Shown: positions 50,758-59,932, numbered from the stretch's first letter. The stretch is DNA of 64,000 nt from an uncultured Bacteroides sp. (GCA_944322345.1 CALUOO010000002.1:1-64000), one strand, 5' to 3'. Made by a program: numbers and translations. Notes: generated by a model from the sequence alone, not told the origin.

Positions 50758-51978
50758 TTATTGGCTTTTCTCTGTCGTAAACTTTACTTCCTGTTTCCAC
50801 ATATAAGTAATTATATTTTCCACTTTACGCTGTGGATAGAGCTCAAGGTGATACTCGGTCGATTCGTTGAGCTTGCGTAGCGTCAAGGAAGTCTCTGATT
50901 CCCGTAGGTTCATTTCTTTGACTAATTCTCCTTTTTCGTACAGTCTGACTTTATAACCGCAGGCATTGAGGAAAGGTTTCCATCGGATTACGGCACTGCG
51001 GGGATATATGTCTGTGACGGATAGGGCATCAGGTTGTCCGAGGAGGGTGGCTTTTACCTCCTGCGCAGAGGAGATTTCTTTTCCTGATTTGCACCAGTAC
51101 CACCAAAGGTAGGTTTGCAGCAGTGTGGCAGGGAAGGGGTGTCCCTGTTCTGCCTCGATGATGTGGCAGATGTCGGTGGACATGACAATGCCGTCTCCGG
51201 CACAGAAACCGAAGAAGTTGCCTTGAGGATTGTCGTGTTTGGCTGTCACGTCTACCGGAATCCATCCGTATTTCTCCAGATAGAAGTCTGCCCATACGTG
51301 GAAGCTACCGTCGGGGCGTACGGTGACGATGTGTCTGGCTGGAATCCCTTTTTGTCTCAGCAGGGTGACGAACAGAGTAGACAGGTTGCCGCAGTCGCCT
51401 CCACCGTCGGCCAGAAGCTTGGAAAGGGGATGTAATCCTGTATTGGCATTCAGATAGTCGAAGTTCTCGGCTACGTAGTGATAGCACAGCCGGGCATATC
51501 CGATTATGTCCCCACGGGATTCTTCCCAAAGCCGATTGGCTTGCTGCAGAAGCTTTTCATTGCCGGTGTCGATATAGTTACCGTCTGAGCATGTATATTG
51601 CTTGTAGAGGGCAGAAGACGTCTTATAAGGGTATATCTTGCGGAACTGTGTGAAGTCAATATACATGGGGTATAGTGTGACATTGAACCGTTCGGTGAAA
51701 ACGGCGTTTTCTCCTTTACCCGGAAGAGCCGCTGTATTGCTCTGTCGTGCATAGGCACTTTGCTTGTCTGTGTGCAGTATTTCGGCGTTTTCAATCTTCA
51801 GCGCTTCTATGTGTTGATAGTTGTTGGACAGCGGTACAGGCAGAATGCAAATGGTTTTGGTGAGCTCGCAGTCGCCGTTTGTGATGATAACGCTGTTTTC
51901 GATGGAGTAAGTGGTTTGTCCCCAACCGGGAAATGTAGCGGCAAGGATAACTCCGATAAATAAAGAGAGTTTTTTCAT
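50758..51978 (-). CDS. Transglutaminase-like protein
   Basis: 406 aa with a signal peptide (LFIGVILAATFPGWG). The Cys-His-Asp triad of the transglutaminase core is visible: DGGGDCGNLSTLFVTLLRQKG (Cys), DGSFHVWADFYLEKYG (His), and WIPVDVTAKHD (Asp). An N-terminal DUF3857-like beta-domain precedes it and an FN3-like domain (about 305-400) follows. Such proteins are periplasmic proteases or amidases of unknown substrate. It starts 21 nt after the DUF3089 gene and is probably in one transcript with it. Confidence 0.85.
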   Translation of the reverse strand: MKKLSLFIGVILAATFPGWGQTTYSIENSVIITNGDCELTKTICILPVPLSNNYQHIEALKIENAEILHTDKQSAYARQSNTAALPGKGENAVFTERFNVTLYPMYIDFTQFRKIYPYKTSSALYKQYTCSDGNYIDTGNEKLLQQANRLWEESRGDIIGYARLCYHYVAENFDYLNANTGLHPLSKLLADGGGDCGNLSTLFVTLLRQKGIPARHIVTVRPDGSFHVWADFYLEKYGWIPVDVTAKHDNPQGNFFGFCAGDGIVMSTDICHIIEAEQGHPFPATLLQTYLWWYWCKSGKEISSAQEVKATLLGQPDALSVTDIYPRSAVIRWKPFLNACGYKVRLYEKGELVKEMNLRESETSLTLRKLNESTEYHLELYPQRKVENIITYMWKQEVKFTTEKSQ

Positions 51979-51999
51979 TGGCAGATGATTTAATGATTC

Positions 52000-53004
52000 T
52001 TAGTTCGGGTGTTGGCTGAAGAATGTTGTAGCCCGTTCTTTTACATTCTGCTGCAGATTACGGTAAAAGAAATTCAGCTCTACGACATGATAGTTTCCGG
52101 GTGGAAACAGTCCGGACAGCGACGGGACGTAATATGCCATCGGATCTACTCCGGAGACAACAAGTGCTTTGCTCGCTTCGTCTATATGGGCAGAAATGGT
52201 GTGTGCTTCTTCCGAGGCAATGCTTCCATCGGCTGCAATGAACACTGTTCCCAGATGCTCGGCTTCGGTTCCTTCCGTATCGTCTGTACGCCAGTTGAGC
52301 GGATTGATGGCTGCCCGGCTTCCCGAAAGCAGGGGAGGTAGTTTGTCGGGCGCCGATACGGAGTTGAAGGTAATGAATACGCCTGTTCCTGTGGCGTCGG
52401 TTGCCGGTATCAGATAGGGAGATGCGTCATTTTCTTCCACCGGATATCCCAGCGGATAGGCGGCAATCATTCGCTTGTATGTTTCGTCGGTCATTTCCTG
52501 TTTCAACAGTTCGATGACTGCTTTTCCTCCCTGACTATGGCCTGCAAGAACGAACGGACGCCCTGCGTTCAGATGTTTCAGAAAATACTGGAAGGCAGCC
52601 TTGATATCTTCGTAAGCCAGTTCGAAACGCGATTCGATTACACTGTCGCTTTCCATCCACGATTCGATGGTGATCTGCCGGTAGTAAGGTGCAAAGAAGT
52701 TGGCCTCGTCGGCAAAAATTCCTTTGGCAAGGCGTAGGGGACTGTCGACGCTGTTGCGATGTGAAGAGTTGTAGATGTTCATGTAGTGGCATGTTTCTCC
52801 GTTCGTGTCTTCCCAGTCGAATACGCAGGTTGGCACGATGTAGAAGACATCGTATGGCTTGTCTCCATTACTCCCATTATCGAACCACGTCTCTTTCTGT
52901 GTATAGTCCGGTGGTGTCGGGATGTATTGCTTTTTCTCTTCTTTGCAGGCCGAAAGGAAGATGCAAAGAAGCAGCAGTGTGTAAGTAAGTCTGGATAGAT
53001 TCAT
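52000..53004 (-). CDS. DUF3089 alpha/beta-hydrolase lipoprotein
   Basis: 334 aa from the ATG at 53004; a longer frame starts within the -7 box and is discarded. Lipobox IFLSAC then KEEKKQY. The DUF3089 pattern is clear (DVFYIVPTCVFDWEDTNG, and nucleophile Ser in FVLAGHSQGGKAVIELL). A predicted secreted alpha/beta-hydrolase; substrate unknown. A -7-like TATCTTTG (53029-53036) with CTTG 21 nt upstream lies just before the start. Confidence 0.85.
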   Translation of the reverse strand: MNLSRLTYTLLLLCIFLSACKEEKKQYIPTPPDYTQKETWFDNGSNGDKPYDVFYIVPTCVFDWEDTNGETCHYMNIYNSSHRNSVDSPLRLAKGIFADEANFFAPYYRQITIESWMESDSVIESRFELAYEDIKAAFQYFLKHLNAGRPFVLAGHSQGGKAVIELLKQEMTDETYKRMIAAYPLGYPVEENDASPYLIPATDATGTGVFITFNSVSAPDKLPPLLSGSRAAINPLNWRTDDTEGTEAEHLGTVFIAADGSIASEEAHTISAHIDEASKALVVSGVDPMAYYVPSLSGLFPPGNYHVVELNFFYRNLQQNVKERATTFFSQHPN

Positions 53005-53028
53005 GAAAACTGGTAGTTGATTTGCGGG

Positions 53029-53061
53029 CAAAGATAGTGAAAGGCAAGGGCAGAAAACAAG
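53029..53061 (-). promoter_or_regulatory. Promoter of the DUF3089-transglutaminase operon
   Basis: The minus strand reads CTTG (53058-53061), 21-nt spacer, TATCTTTG (53029-53036), 25 nt from the start codon. Confidence 0.55.
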
Positions 53062-53182
53062 CTTGCCTGATCTTTTTTATGCCGTGGAGTATTCTATTTT
53101 ATTCAGAAATAGCAAAATACGGTGATTATACCTGTCTTTTGAGCCTGAAAACGCTGTTTCTGCTCAGGTGGTTTATTGGGAA

Positions 53183-53220
53183 TAAAAAATCCGCCATGAG
53201 TGTTTTATTCTCATGACGGA
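53183..53220 (-). terminator. Terminator of the META/NlpE-like pair
   Basis: TCCGCCATGAG (53190-53200) pairs with CTCATGACGGA (53210-53220), followed on the minus strand by TTTTTTATT. It lies just after the NlpE-like gene. Confidence 0.9.
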
Positions 53221-53228
53221 CAGCTCTC

Positions 53229-53618
53229 TTATGGTAACTTAAGTGTGTCGATCTTTACTACGTGGTAGACTCCGGCATATTCGGCGGCAAATCCTTCGTC
53301 AGACTTGCCCATGTCTGTCACTTCCAGCTCGGCATATACGGGTGTACCGTTCTTTACCCCTTTGGTCAGTTCATCATACTGTTTCTCCAGCTTCCCGCTT
53401 TTGTCGACAATCCAGTATTCAATCGAATCGCCTTCAGCGGTGAACGACCGTACTTCGTGCCCGATGACCAGTGTCCCTTTCAGTGAGAGCGTTTGCTGTG
53501 CCGGGGCAGACGGCTCGGGCTGGGTTGCCTGTTTTTTTGTACTGTTGTTGCAGGCTGTCAATGCAGCCATTCCGATCAGGGCGATTGCGATGCCCTTTTT
53601 GAATAGCCTCGTTTCCAT
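53229..53618 (-). CDS. Small NlpE-like lipoprotein
   Basis: 129 aa, lipobox ALTAC then NNSTKKQATQPEPS. The mature part (GTLVIGHEVRSFTAEGDSIEYWIVD, KLEKQYDELTKG, VYAELEVTDMG) resembles the N-terminal domain of NlpE/copper-homeostasis lipoproteins, but the paired cysteines of NlpE are not seen. Start MET at 53618, 4 nt after the META gene, so translation is coupled. Function unknown. Confidence 0.65.
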   Translation of the reverse strand: METRLFKKGIAIALIGMAALTACNNSTKKQATQPEPSAPAQQTLSLKGTLVIGHEVRSFTAEGDSIEYWIVDKSGKLEKQYDELTKGVKNGTPVYAELEVTDMGKSDEGFAAEYAGVYHVVKIDTLKLP

Positions 53619-53622
53619 ATCT

Positions 53623-54414
53623 TTATTTTTTTGTTAGTTCCATTACCTGTACCCCTCCGGCTGTGTAGAGCACCACATTCTTGTTTTTCAGCTTGGCAAA
53701 GCTCTTTACGCTGCCAAGGGCAGACAGAATGTTTCTTTCGGTATCCATGTCGGGACATGCCATCCTTGTAGCAGCAAGGGGAGGAATGGAAAGGGTTGTC
53801 TTGCCTCCTTCTTCTTTCAGTTCGAAGCTGCCCATAAAGCGGTTGCATCCGCTGAAACCGTTGATTTTCTTTTCCGCGATGTTGAATGTGACAGACGGTT
53901 TTTCCTCTGCTGTTCCTCCAACAGGCTGTTCGTATACCTTGGCGATAATCCATTCGCCTTCCAGTTCGTTTGCTGTCATGGGATAGCTTCTCTTTTCGAG
54001 TTTTACCACGATTTTCTTGCCCTCATCACACAAGGCTATTTCGTCTTTGCCTGCTTTCCGATAGCTCTTCACCTGTGCCAGTGCGTCGAGAACCTTCCGT
54101 TCGGTATCCATTCCGGGGCCGGCCATCATGGTGCTTGCCATCTGCTTGAATGCGATGCTGCCGGGTTTGGCGTTCTTGTCCAGCGATGACATCAGGTTGT
54201 TGCATCCGCTGTTTCCGTAGATTCTTCCAGCTTCGGTGTCAAAGCCGATAAAAGGCTGTTTGGCGCCTTGTTCGATATTCAGGGGTTGGTTGTTGATTTC
54301 TACGATGTTCCATTCGCCTTCCATATCAGACAGTGAGAGTGAATTTCGTGTTGTGCCGCATGATGAAAGTAGCAGCAGTGCCATACTGGCAGAGATCATA
54401 AAAGACTTTTTCAT
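53623..54414 (-). CDS. Lipoprotein with two META domains (HslJ-like)
   Basis: 263 aa, lipobox LLLSSC. Two META domains follow, at about residues 30-140 and 150-260: each starts MEGEWNIVEI/LEGEWIIAKV and has the GNSGCNNLMSS/GFSGCNRFMGS signature and a TRMAC/STMMA-type segment with MDTER. META proteins such as HslJ are heat-inducible or secreted, of unknown biochemical activity. A tandem double-META form is common in Bacteroides. Confidence 0.88.
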   Translation of the reverse strand: MKKSFMISASMALLLLSSCGTTRNSLSLSDMEGEWNIVEINNQPLNIEQGAKQPFIGFDTEAGRIYGNSGCNNLMSSLDKNAKPGSIAFKQMASTMMAGPGMDTERKVLDALAQVKSYRKAGKDEIALCDEGKKIVVKLEKRSYPMTANELEGEWIIAKVYEQPVGGTAEEKPSVTFNIAEKKINGFSGCNRFMGSFELKEEGGKTTLSIPPLAATRMACPDMDTERNILSALGSVKSFAKLKNKNVVLYTAGGVQVMELTKK

Positions 54415-54777
54415 AATTCTTGTGTTCTTTAGTTATTTAGTTTTTGAGTCTGTCGGTATCCGGCATTACCGGTAAACCGACGTATTTACGTTATAAAAAC
54501 ACTGTGGAGCAGCCGATGTTCAACTGCTCTTTGTGATTTTGATTTATATCTATTTATGTAAATGCCCGTTTGCCGGGAATATTGCATCGGTGCTTCTTTT
54601 TTAGTTGACAAGTAGACGAGGGGTACAGGTAGAGTTATTGAAACGCAGATTAACGCGGATTTCCGCAGATTACTTCTTGTTTTATTAAGATTTGCGTTAA
54701 TCTGCGAAAATCCGCGTTTTTATCTCTTTTTTCCCTTTTATCTCCTCGTCAACTCGTCCTCTTGTCAACTAAAAGAA
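54415..54777. other. Intergenic region with a nested palindromic element
   Basis: 363 bases. A 172-bp palindromic element (54601-54772) fills the half nearest polA; the META-proximal half shows nothing. Confidence 0.75.
54601..54772. repeat. Nested palindromic repeat element near polA
   Basis: Outer arms TTAGTTGACAAGTAGACGAG (54601-54620) and CTCGTCCTCTTGTCAACTAA (54753-54772) are imperfect complements of the GTCAACT family. Inside lie two arms of a third motif, AAACGCAGATTAACGCGGAT (from 54641) and TTTGCGTTAATCTGCGAAAA (from 54691). The whole can fold into a large hairpin. Confidence 0.85.
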
Positions 54778-57606
54778 CTAGTGCGCCTCCAGCCAGTTCT
54801 TTCCCCAGCCGCAGTCTGCCTTCAGGGGGACATGCATGCGGTAGGCTTTTTCCATTTCTTCGATAACTATCTGTTCCACCCGTTCTTTTTCGTCGATGGG
54901 GACGCTGAAGTTGAGTTCGTCGTGCACCTGCAGAATCATCTTTGCCCGTATTCCTTCGGCGTGGAAGCGGCGGTAGATGCGTGCCATTGCCACCTTGATA
55001 ATGTCGGCTGCACTGCCCTGAATGGGGGCGTTGATGGCGTTCCGCTCGGCATATCCACGTACGACGGCGTTGCGCGAGTTGATGTCGGGCAGGAAACGCT
55101 TGCGGTGGAAGATGGTTTCTACGTATCCTCGTTCGCGCGCCACGTTGATGCTCTGGTCCATGTATGCCTTCACCTTCGGATAGGTCTCGAAGTAACCGTC
55201 TATCAGCTCTTTGGCCTCTTTACGGTCGACGTTCATCCGTTCGGCAAGCCCGAAGACTGAGATGCCGTAGATGATGCCGAAGTTGGCGGTTTTTGCCTTG
55301 CGGCGCATGTCGGCGTCCACCTCCTTGATGTCTGTCTTGTAGACTTTGGCTGCGGTGGCGGCATGGATGTCATAGTTGCTCAGGAAGGCATCTATCATGT
55401 TTTTGTCCTCGCTCAGGTGTGCCATGATGCGCAGTTCTATCTGCGAGTAGTCGGCAGAGAAGAAGAGGCATCCCTCGTCGGGGATGAAGGCTTTTCGTAT
55501 CTCCTTGCCGTTTTCGTCGCGGATGGGGATATTCTGCAGGTTGGGGTTGCTCGAGCTGAGGCGTCCGGTGGAAGTGACCGTCTGGTTGAACGACGTATGC
55601 ACACGCCCTGTGCGAGGATTGATGAGTTGCGGCAGTGCGTCGATGTAGGTGCTCAGCAGTTTCTTCAGTCCGCGGTGTTCGAGGATTTTCTCTACTACCG
55701 GATGCTTGTGGCGCAGGCTTTCGAGCACCTCTTCCGATGTGACATACTGTCCGGTCTTGGTTTTCTTGGCTTTTTCCACAATCTTCAGTTTGTCGAACAG
55801 CATTTCTCCCACCTGTTTGGGCGAGGCGATGTTGAACTGTTCGCCGGCAAGCTGATAGATTTCCTGCTCTATCTGCTGCATCTGTGCGGTGAAGTGGGCA
55901 GACGACTGGCGCAGTGCCTCCGTATCGAGCAGCACCCCGTTGCGCTCTATTTCCACCAGTACGGGGACGAGGGGCATCTCGATGTCGTAGAACAACTGTT
56001 CGGCATCGTTCCGTTTCAGCTCTTCTTCCAGCACCCGTTTCAGCTTCAGCGTCACGTCGGCGTCTTCGCAGGCATAACGGTAGATTTCCTGTGGCGACAG
56101 GTCGCGCATGTTTTTCTGATTCTTTCCTTTGGCTCCTATCAGCTCTTCGATGTGGATGGTCTGGTAGTGGAGGTAGATTTCCGCCAGATAGTCCATGCCG
56201 TGCCGGAGTTCGGGCTGAAGGACGTAGTGGGCAATCATGGTGTCGAACAGAGCACCGCGGACTTCCACTCCGTAGTTCATCAGGACAATCATGTCGTACT
56301 TGATGTTCTGTCCTACCTTCAGCGATTTTTCGTTTTCGAAGAGCGGACGGAACTGGTTGACGATTTTTAACGCTTCTTCACGTTCGGGCGGGACGGGCAC
56401 ATAAAACGCCTCGTTCTCGGCAATGGAGAAGCTCATTCCCACCAGTTCGGCGTCCATCGGTTCGGTTCCGGTGGTCTCCGTGTCTAACGAAAGAATTTCC
56501 GATGTCAGTAATTTTTGAATAATTTCTTCTCTTTTCTCTTCTGTATCAATGAGTTGATAGTTGCATTTTAACGTTTCTAAAGTGTCCAGAGTCGTTTTTT
56601 TCGCTTCTCCCTGTCCGTCGGTCGGAAAAACGGCAAACAAATCGCCTTGCACGGCTCCGGTTTCTTCGGCGAAAAGGGGGAGGGGTGCAACCGGCTGAGA
56701 GGCGTTGCCCGCTTGTCCGGCAGAAGTGCTCTCTTTTTTCAGTACGCGGTCGATCAGTGTGCGGAACTCCAGTTCTTCGAAAATCCGGCGGAGCGACTCT
56801 TCGTCTATCTCTTCGCGTACCAGTGCTTCCATGTCGAGGCGGATGGGTACATCGGTCTTGATGGTGGCAAGGAATTTCGAGAAGGTGATCAGTTCGCGGT
56901 TGGTCTCCACTTTTGTTTTCAGTGCTCCCTTCAGGCGGTCGGTGTTTGCCAGCAGATTTTCGATGCTTCCGAATTCGGCTATCAGTTTCTGCGCCGTTTT
57001 CTCGCCTACGCCGGGGCAGCCGGGTATGTTGTCCGACGAGTCGCCCATCAGTCCCAGCATGTCGATGACTTGTGCTGGCGACTCGATGTCGAATTTCGCC
57101 TTCACCTCTTCCACGCCCATCACCTCAAAACCGCCCGAATGTTTGGGACGGTACATGTAGACGCGGTCGCCCACCAGCTGCCCGTAATCCTTGTCGGGGG
57201 TCATCATGTAGGTGGTGATGCCCTGCCGTCCGGCTTCGGTGGCAAGCGTCCCGATAACGTCGTCGGCTTCGTAACCCGGCACTTCGAGGATGGGAATGCG
57301 GTAGGCACGGATAATCTCCTTGATGATGGGGACTGAGAGCCGGATGGCTTCGGGCGTCTCTTCCCGCTGCGCCTTATACTGCTCGAACGCTTCGTGGCGG
57401 AATGTCGGTCCGGCCGGATCGAAGGCGACTCCGATGTGCGTGGGATTTTCCTTTTTCAGCACCTCTTCGAGGGTGTTGACAAATCCCAGTATGGCAGATG
57501 TATTGAATCCTTTGGAGTTGATGCGCGGATTCTTGATGAAGGCATAGTATGCCCGGTATATCAGTGCGTATGCGTCTAAAAGAAACAGCTTGTTGTCTTT
57601 GTCCAT
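54778..57606 (-). CDS. polA: DNA polymerase I PolA
   Basis: 942 aa. The 5'-3' exonuclease (FEN) domain covers about 1-290 (FLLDAYALIYRAYYAF; GDSSDNIPGCPGVGEKTAQKL). The 3'-5' exonuclease at about 350-540 keeps catalytic residues (LSLDTETTG, NIKYD, YACEDADVTLK), so proofreading is likely functional. The family A polymerase domain follows: FFSADYSQIELR (motif A), RRKAKTANFGIIYGIS (motif B) and LQVHDELNF (motif C). It removes primers and fills repair gaps. Its single-gene upstream region is shared divergently with the polyprenyl synthetase gene. Confidence 0.97.
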   Translation of the reverse strand: MDKDNKLFLLDAYALIYRAYYAFIKNPRINSKGFNTSAILGFVNTLEEVLKKENPTHIGVAFDPAGPTFRHEAFEQYKAQREETPEAIRLSVPIIKEIIRAYRIPILEVPGYEADDVIGTLATEAGRQGITTYMMTPDKDYGQLVGDRVYMYRPKHSGGFEVMGVEEVKAKFDIESPAQVIDMLGLMGDSSDNIPGCPGVGEKTAQKLIAEFGSIENLLANTDRLKGALKTKVETNRELITFSKFLATIKTDVPIRLDMEALVREEIDEESLRRIFEELEFRTLIDRVLKKESTSAGQAGNASQPVAPLPLFAEETGAVQGDLFAVFPTDGQGEAKKTTLDTLETLKCNYQLIDTEEKREEIIQKLLTSEILSLDTETTGTEPMDAELVGMSFSIAENEAFYVPVPPEREEALKIVNQFRPLFENEKSLKVGQNIKYDMIVLMNYGVEVRGALFDTMIAHYVLQPELRHGMDYLAEIYLHYQTIHIEELIGAKGKNQKNMRDLSPQEIYRYACEDADVTLKLKRVLEEELKRNDAEQLFYDIEMPLVPVLVEIERNGVLLDTEALRQSSAHFTAQMQQIEQEIYQLAGEQFNIASPKQVGEMLFDKLKIVEKAKKTKTGQYVTSEEVLESLRHKHPVVEKILEHRGLKKLLSTYIDALPQLINPRTGRVHTSFNQTVTSTGRLSSSNPNLQNIPIRDENGKEIRKAFIPDEGCLFFSADYSQIELRIMAHLSEDKNMIDAFLSNYDIHAATAAKVYKTDIKEVDADMRRKAKTANFGIIYGISVFGLAERMNVDRKEAKELIDGYFETYPKVKAYMDQSINVARERGYVETIFHRKRFLPDINSRNAVVRGYAERNAINAPIQGSAADIIKVAMARIYRRFHAEGIRAKMILQVHDELNFSVPIDEKERVEQIVIEEMEKAYRMHVPLKADCGWGKNWLEAH

Positions 57607-57719
57607 AATTTTCGTTTTCTATTTTCTTGGTAAAAGTACGAAAAAAAGCGTGATTCTGAAAATGATTCTGTTTTTTATGATTTTCCGTATACTGATAATC
57701 AGTGAGTTATCTCTCTGTT

Positions 57720-57827
57720 GTCAGCTAACCTTTCCCAACGTGTCAGCTAACCTTTGCCAACGCGACAGCTAACCTTTGCTGACACGTCAGCCAACCTTTC
57801 CCAATACGTCAGCTGACCTTTGCCGGC
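57720..57827 (+). repeat. 22-bp core/arm array A7
   Basis: Cores at 57726, 57748, 57770 (TAACCTTT), 57792 (CAACCTTT) and 57814 (TGACCTTT), in exact 22-bp register. Arms: GTCAGC/CCCAAC, GTCAGC/GCCAAC, GACAGC/GCTGAC, GTCAGC/CCCAAT and GTCAGC/GCCGGC. All cores are in one orientation. Confidence 0.95.
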
Positions 57828-58009
57828 AAACGGCTGCCTCCCGTTCTGCCGGATGTTGAGTTTTATTGAAACAGAGTCTGGCTTTTTCCTGCTTTCCGCG
57901 ACAGACTGTCTGTCGATGAAAAACGGGCGAATAACCCTAAAGGGACTCAAAATAAGGTGAAAAATACAGTTTTGTGAGAAATTGGACAGCCTCTAAGCGT
58001 TTTATTTAT

Positions 58010-58017
58010 TATTTTTG
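58010..58017 (+). promoter_or_regulatory. -7-like element for the polyprenyl synthetase gene
   Basis: TATTTTTG fits TAnnTTTG, 19 nt upstream of the start codon at 58037. The -33 box is not clear. Confidence 0.4.
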
Positions 58018-58036
58018 CCCTCAAAATAGTTAGCGA

Positions 58037-59014
58037 ATGGACAGTATCTCTTGTATCAGGAAACCGGTGATGGCGGAACTGGGAGAATTCAAGGCTCTTT
58101 TTGATGGTTCCCTTTCCAGCTCGAATGCATTGCTCGACAGTGTGATTACCTACATACGCCAGAGGAATGGCAAGATGATGCGTCCTATCCTTGTACTTCT
58201 GACGGCACGTCTGCTGGCGGGCAAGGTATGCCCGGCCACACTACATGCGGCTGTGTCGCTGGAACTGCTGCATACGGCCAGTCTGGTTCACGACGATGTG
58301 GTGGACGAAAGCACCGAACGCCGCGGGCAGCTCTCGGTGAATGCCGAGTTCAACAACAAGGTGGCAGTGCTGACAGGCGATTACCTGCTTGCCACGGCTT
58401 TGGTTCATGCCGAACGTACCAACAATCACGACATCATCCGTGTGGTGTCTGCCTTGGGACAGGATCTTGCCGAAGGCGAACTGCTGCAACTCTCCAATGT
58501 CAGCAACCTCAGTTTCTCAGAAGAGGTCTATTTCGATGTAATCCGCAAGAAGACAGCGGCTCTCTTTTCTGCCTGTACAAAGGCGGCAGCCTTCTCGGTC
58601 GGGGCAGGAGAGGATCAGGTGGAGTTTGCACGTCTGCTGGGTGAATATATCGGCATCTGCTTCCAGATAAGAGACGATATATTCGACTACTCCGACAGCA
58701 AGGAGATCGGCAAGCCGACTGGCAACGACATGATGGAAGGCAAGCTGACGCTGCCCGTGCTGTATGTCCTGAACAAGACTGCCGACGAGACAGCTCAGGC
58801 AATAGCCGTAAAGGTGAAGAAAGGTACGGCATCTGCCGACGAGATTGCCCGGCTGGTGGAGCTTACCAAGCAAAATGGTGGCATCGAGTATGCCGACCGC
58901 GTCATGGAGGAGTATAAGCAACGGGCTGTCGCTCTGTTGGAACCGTTGCCCGATTTGGAAGTACGCAGCGCCCTGCTGGCCTATCTTGACTATGTGGTAG
59001 GACGAAACAAATGA
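58037..59014 (+). CDS. Polyprenyl diphosphate synthase
   Basis: 325 aa of the trans-isoprenyl diphosphate synthase family. Both Asp-rich motifs are intact: LVHDDVVDE (DDxxD-type first motif) and IRDDIFDY (second), with GKPTGNDMMEGKLTLPV after it. It condenses isopentenyl diphosphate into long allylic chains, probably the side chain of menaquinone, which the frd complex in this window needs. Chain length cannot be set by eye. The gene lies apart from other isoprenoid genes. Confidence 0.9.
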   Translation: MDSISCIRKPVMAELGEFKALFDGSLSSSNALLDSVITYIRQRNGKMMRPILVLLTARLLAGKVCPATLHAAVSLELLHTASLVHDDVVDESTERRGQLSVNAEFNNKVAVLTGDYLLATALVHAERTNNHDIIRVVSALGQDLAEGELLQLSNVSNLSFSEEVYFDVIRKKTAALFSACTKAAAFSVGAGEDQVEFARLLGEYIGICFQIRDDIFDYSDSKEIGKPTGNDMMEGKLTLPVLYVLNKTADETAQAIAVKVKKGTASADEIARLVELTKQNGGIEYADRVMEEYKQRAVALLEPLPDLEVRSALLAYLDYVVGRNK

Positions 59015-59207
59015 GGCGTTCCCTTTGTCTGCCTGACCGTTATTGAAACACAAAACTTCACTCTTAACACTGCCGGAGTCTGTACGATAGCTCCGGATTC
59101 TTTTCTGTCGAGTCTGATTGTTATCAGCGCTTATTTCATTTATCTTCTTTATTCTTGAAAAAAGTATATTTCTTTTAAAAAAAGAAGAGATTATCTGTAA
59201 AATGACT

Positions 59208-59215
59208 TATATTTG
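59208..59215 (+). promoter_or_regulatory. -7-like element upstream of the DUF3332 gene
   Basis: TATATTTG fits TAnnTTTG, 47 nt upstream of the ATG at 59263. No good -33 box. Confidence 0.45.
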
Positions 59216-59262
59216 TCTCTATAGAGAGAAAATGTTTTATTATTAACTAATTTATAGAGTGT

Positions 59263-59814
59263 ATGAAGAGAAATAAACTAACTTTAATCGCTGTGCTTCT
59301 GAGCGGAAGCCTGTTATTTAGCTCTTGCGTCGGTTCTTTTGGATTGTTCAACCGATTGAGCTCATGGAACCAGTCTTTGGGAAATAAATTTGTGAACGAA
59401 CTTGTATTCCTTGCGCTTAACATCATTCCTGTATACGGAGTGGCATACGTGGCTGATGCCTTGGTAATCAACTCTATTGAGTTCTGGACAGGCAGCAACC
59501 CTATGGCAAGTGTGGGCGATGTGAAAGAAGTGAAGGGTGAAAACGGCAACTATCTGGTGAAAACACTGGAAAACGGCTATTCCATTACGAAAGAGGGTGA
59601 GACAGCTTCTATGGACCTTATCTATGACAAGGAAGCCAATACATGGAATGTTGTAACCGAAGGCGAAGCTACACCGCTTGTCAAGATGAACGATGACAAT
59701 ACTGCCGATCTGTATTTGCCGGAAGGAAAGACCATGAATGTGACTCTGGATGCACAGGGTATGCTGGCTGCCCGTCTGGCTGTTGAAAGCAATCAGATGT
59801 TTGCATCCCGCTAA
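59263..59814 (+). CDS. DUF3332 lipoprotein
   Basis: 183 aa, lipobox LLFSSC then VGSFGLFN. The DUF3332 core (LSSWNQSLGNKFVNELVFLALNIIPVYGVAYVADALVINSIEFWTG) contains a hydrophobic stretch. DUF3332 proteins are small, secreted and uncharacterised; they are common in Bacteroidetes. It is a single-gene transcript with a strong terminator. Confidence 0.88.
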   Translation: MKRNKLTLIAVLLSGSLLFSSCVGSFGLFNRLSSWNQSLGNKFVNELVFLALNIIPVYGVAYVADALVINSIEFWTGSNPMASVGDVKEVKGENGNYLVKTLENGYSITKEGETASMDLIYDKEANTWNVVTEGEATPLVKMNDDNTADLYLPEGKTMNVTLDAQGMLAARLAVESNQMFASR

Positions 59815-59840
59815 GCAGAATACATCATCTTGAAATAACA

Positions 59841-59885
59841 GAAGGAGGCGATTCCCGACGGAACCGCCTCCTTCTTGTTTTTATA
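59841..59885 (+). terminator. Terminator after the DUF3332 gene
   Basis: GAAGGAGGCG pairs with CGCCTCCTTC across a 14-nt loop, followed by TTGTTTTT. It may also serve deoC on the other strand. Confidence 0.93.
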
Positions 59886-59932
59886 TATGCTTGCTGATGT
59901 TCGCTCCATTCGTGGGCTGATCTGCCATGTGC

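Larger units (their letters stand above)
57607..58036. other. Divergent region with array A7 and prenyltransferase promoter
   Basis: 430 bases. Array A7 (57720-57827) lies in the middle; TATTTTTG (58010-58017) is a -7-like element for the downstream gene. Nothing further is seen. Confidence 0.8.

Noticed and set aside
3656-57827. The 22-bp arrays as CRISPR arrays
   Set aside because: Units are separated by 2-nt spacers only, units vary in arms, and there are no cas genes or leader.
3656-57827. The 22-bp arrays as intrinsic terminators
   Set aside because: They form hairpins but have no T-run after the stem, and several lie upstream of genes; A2 even has a separate normal terminator nearby at 9549-9583.
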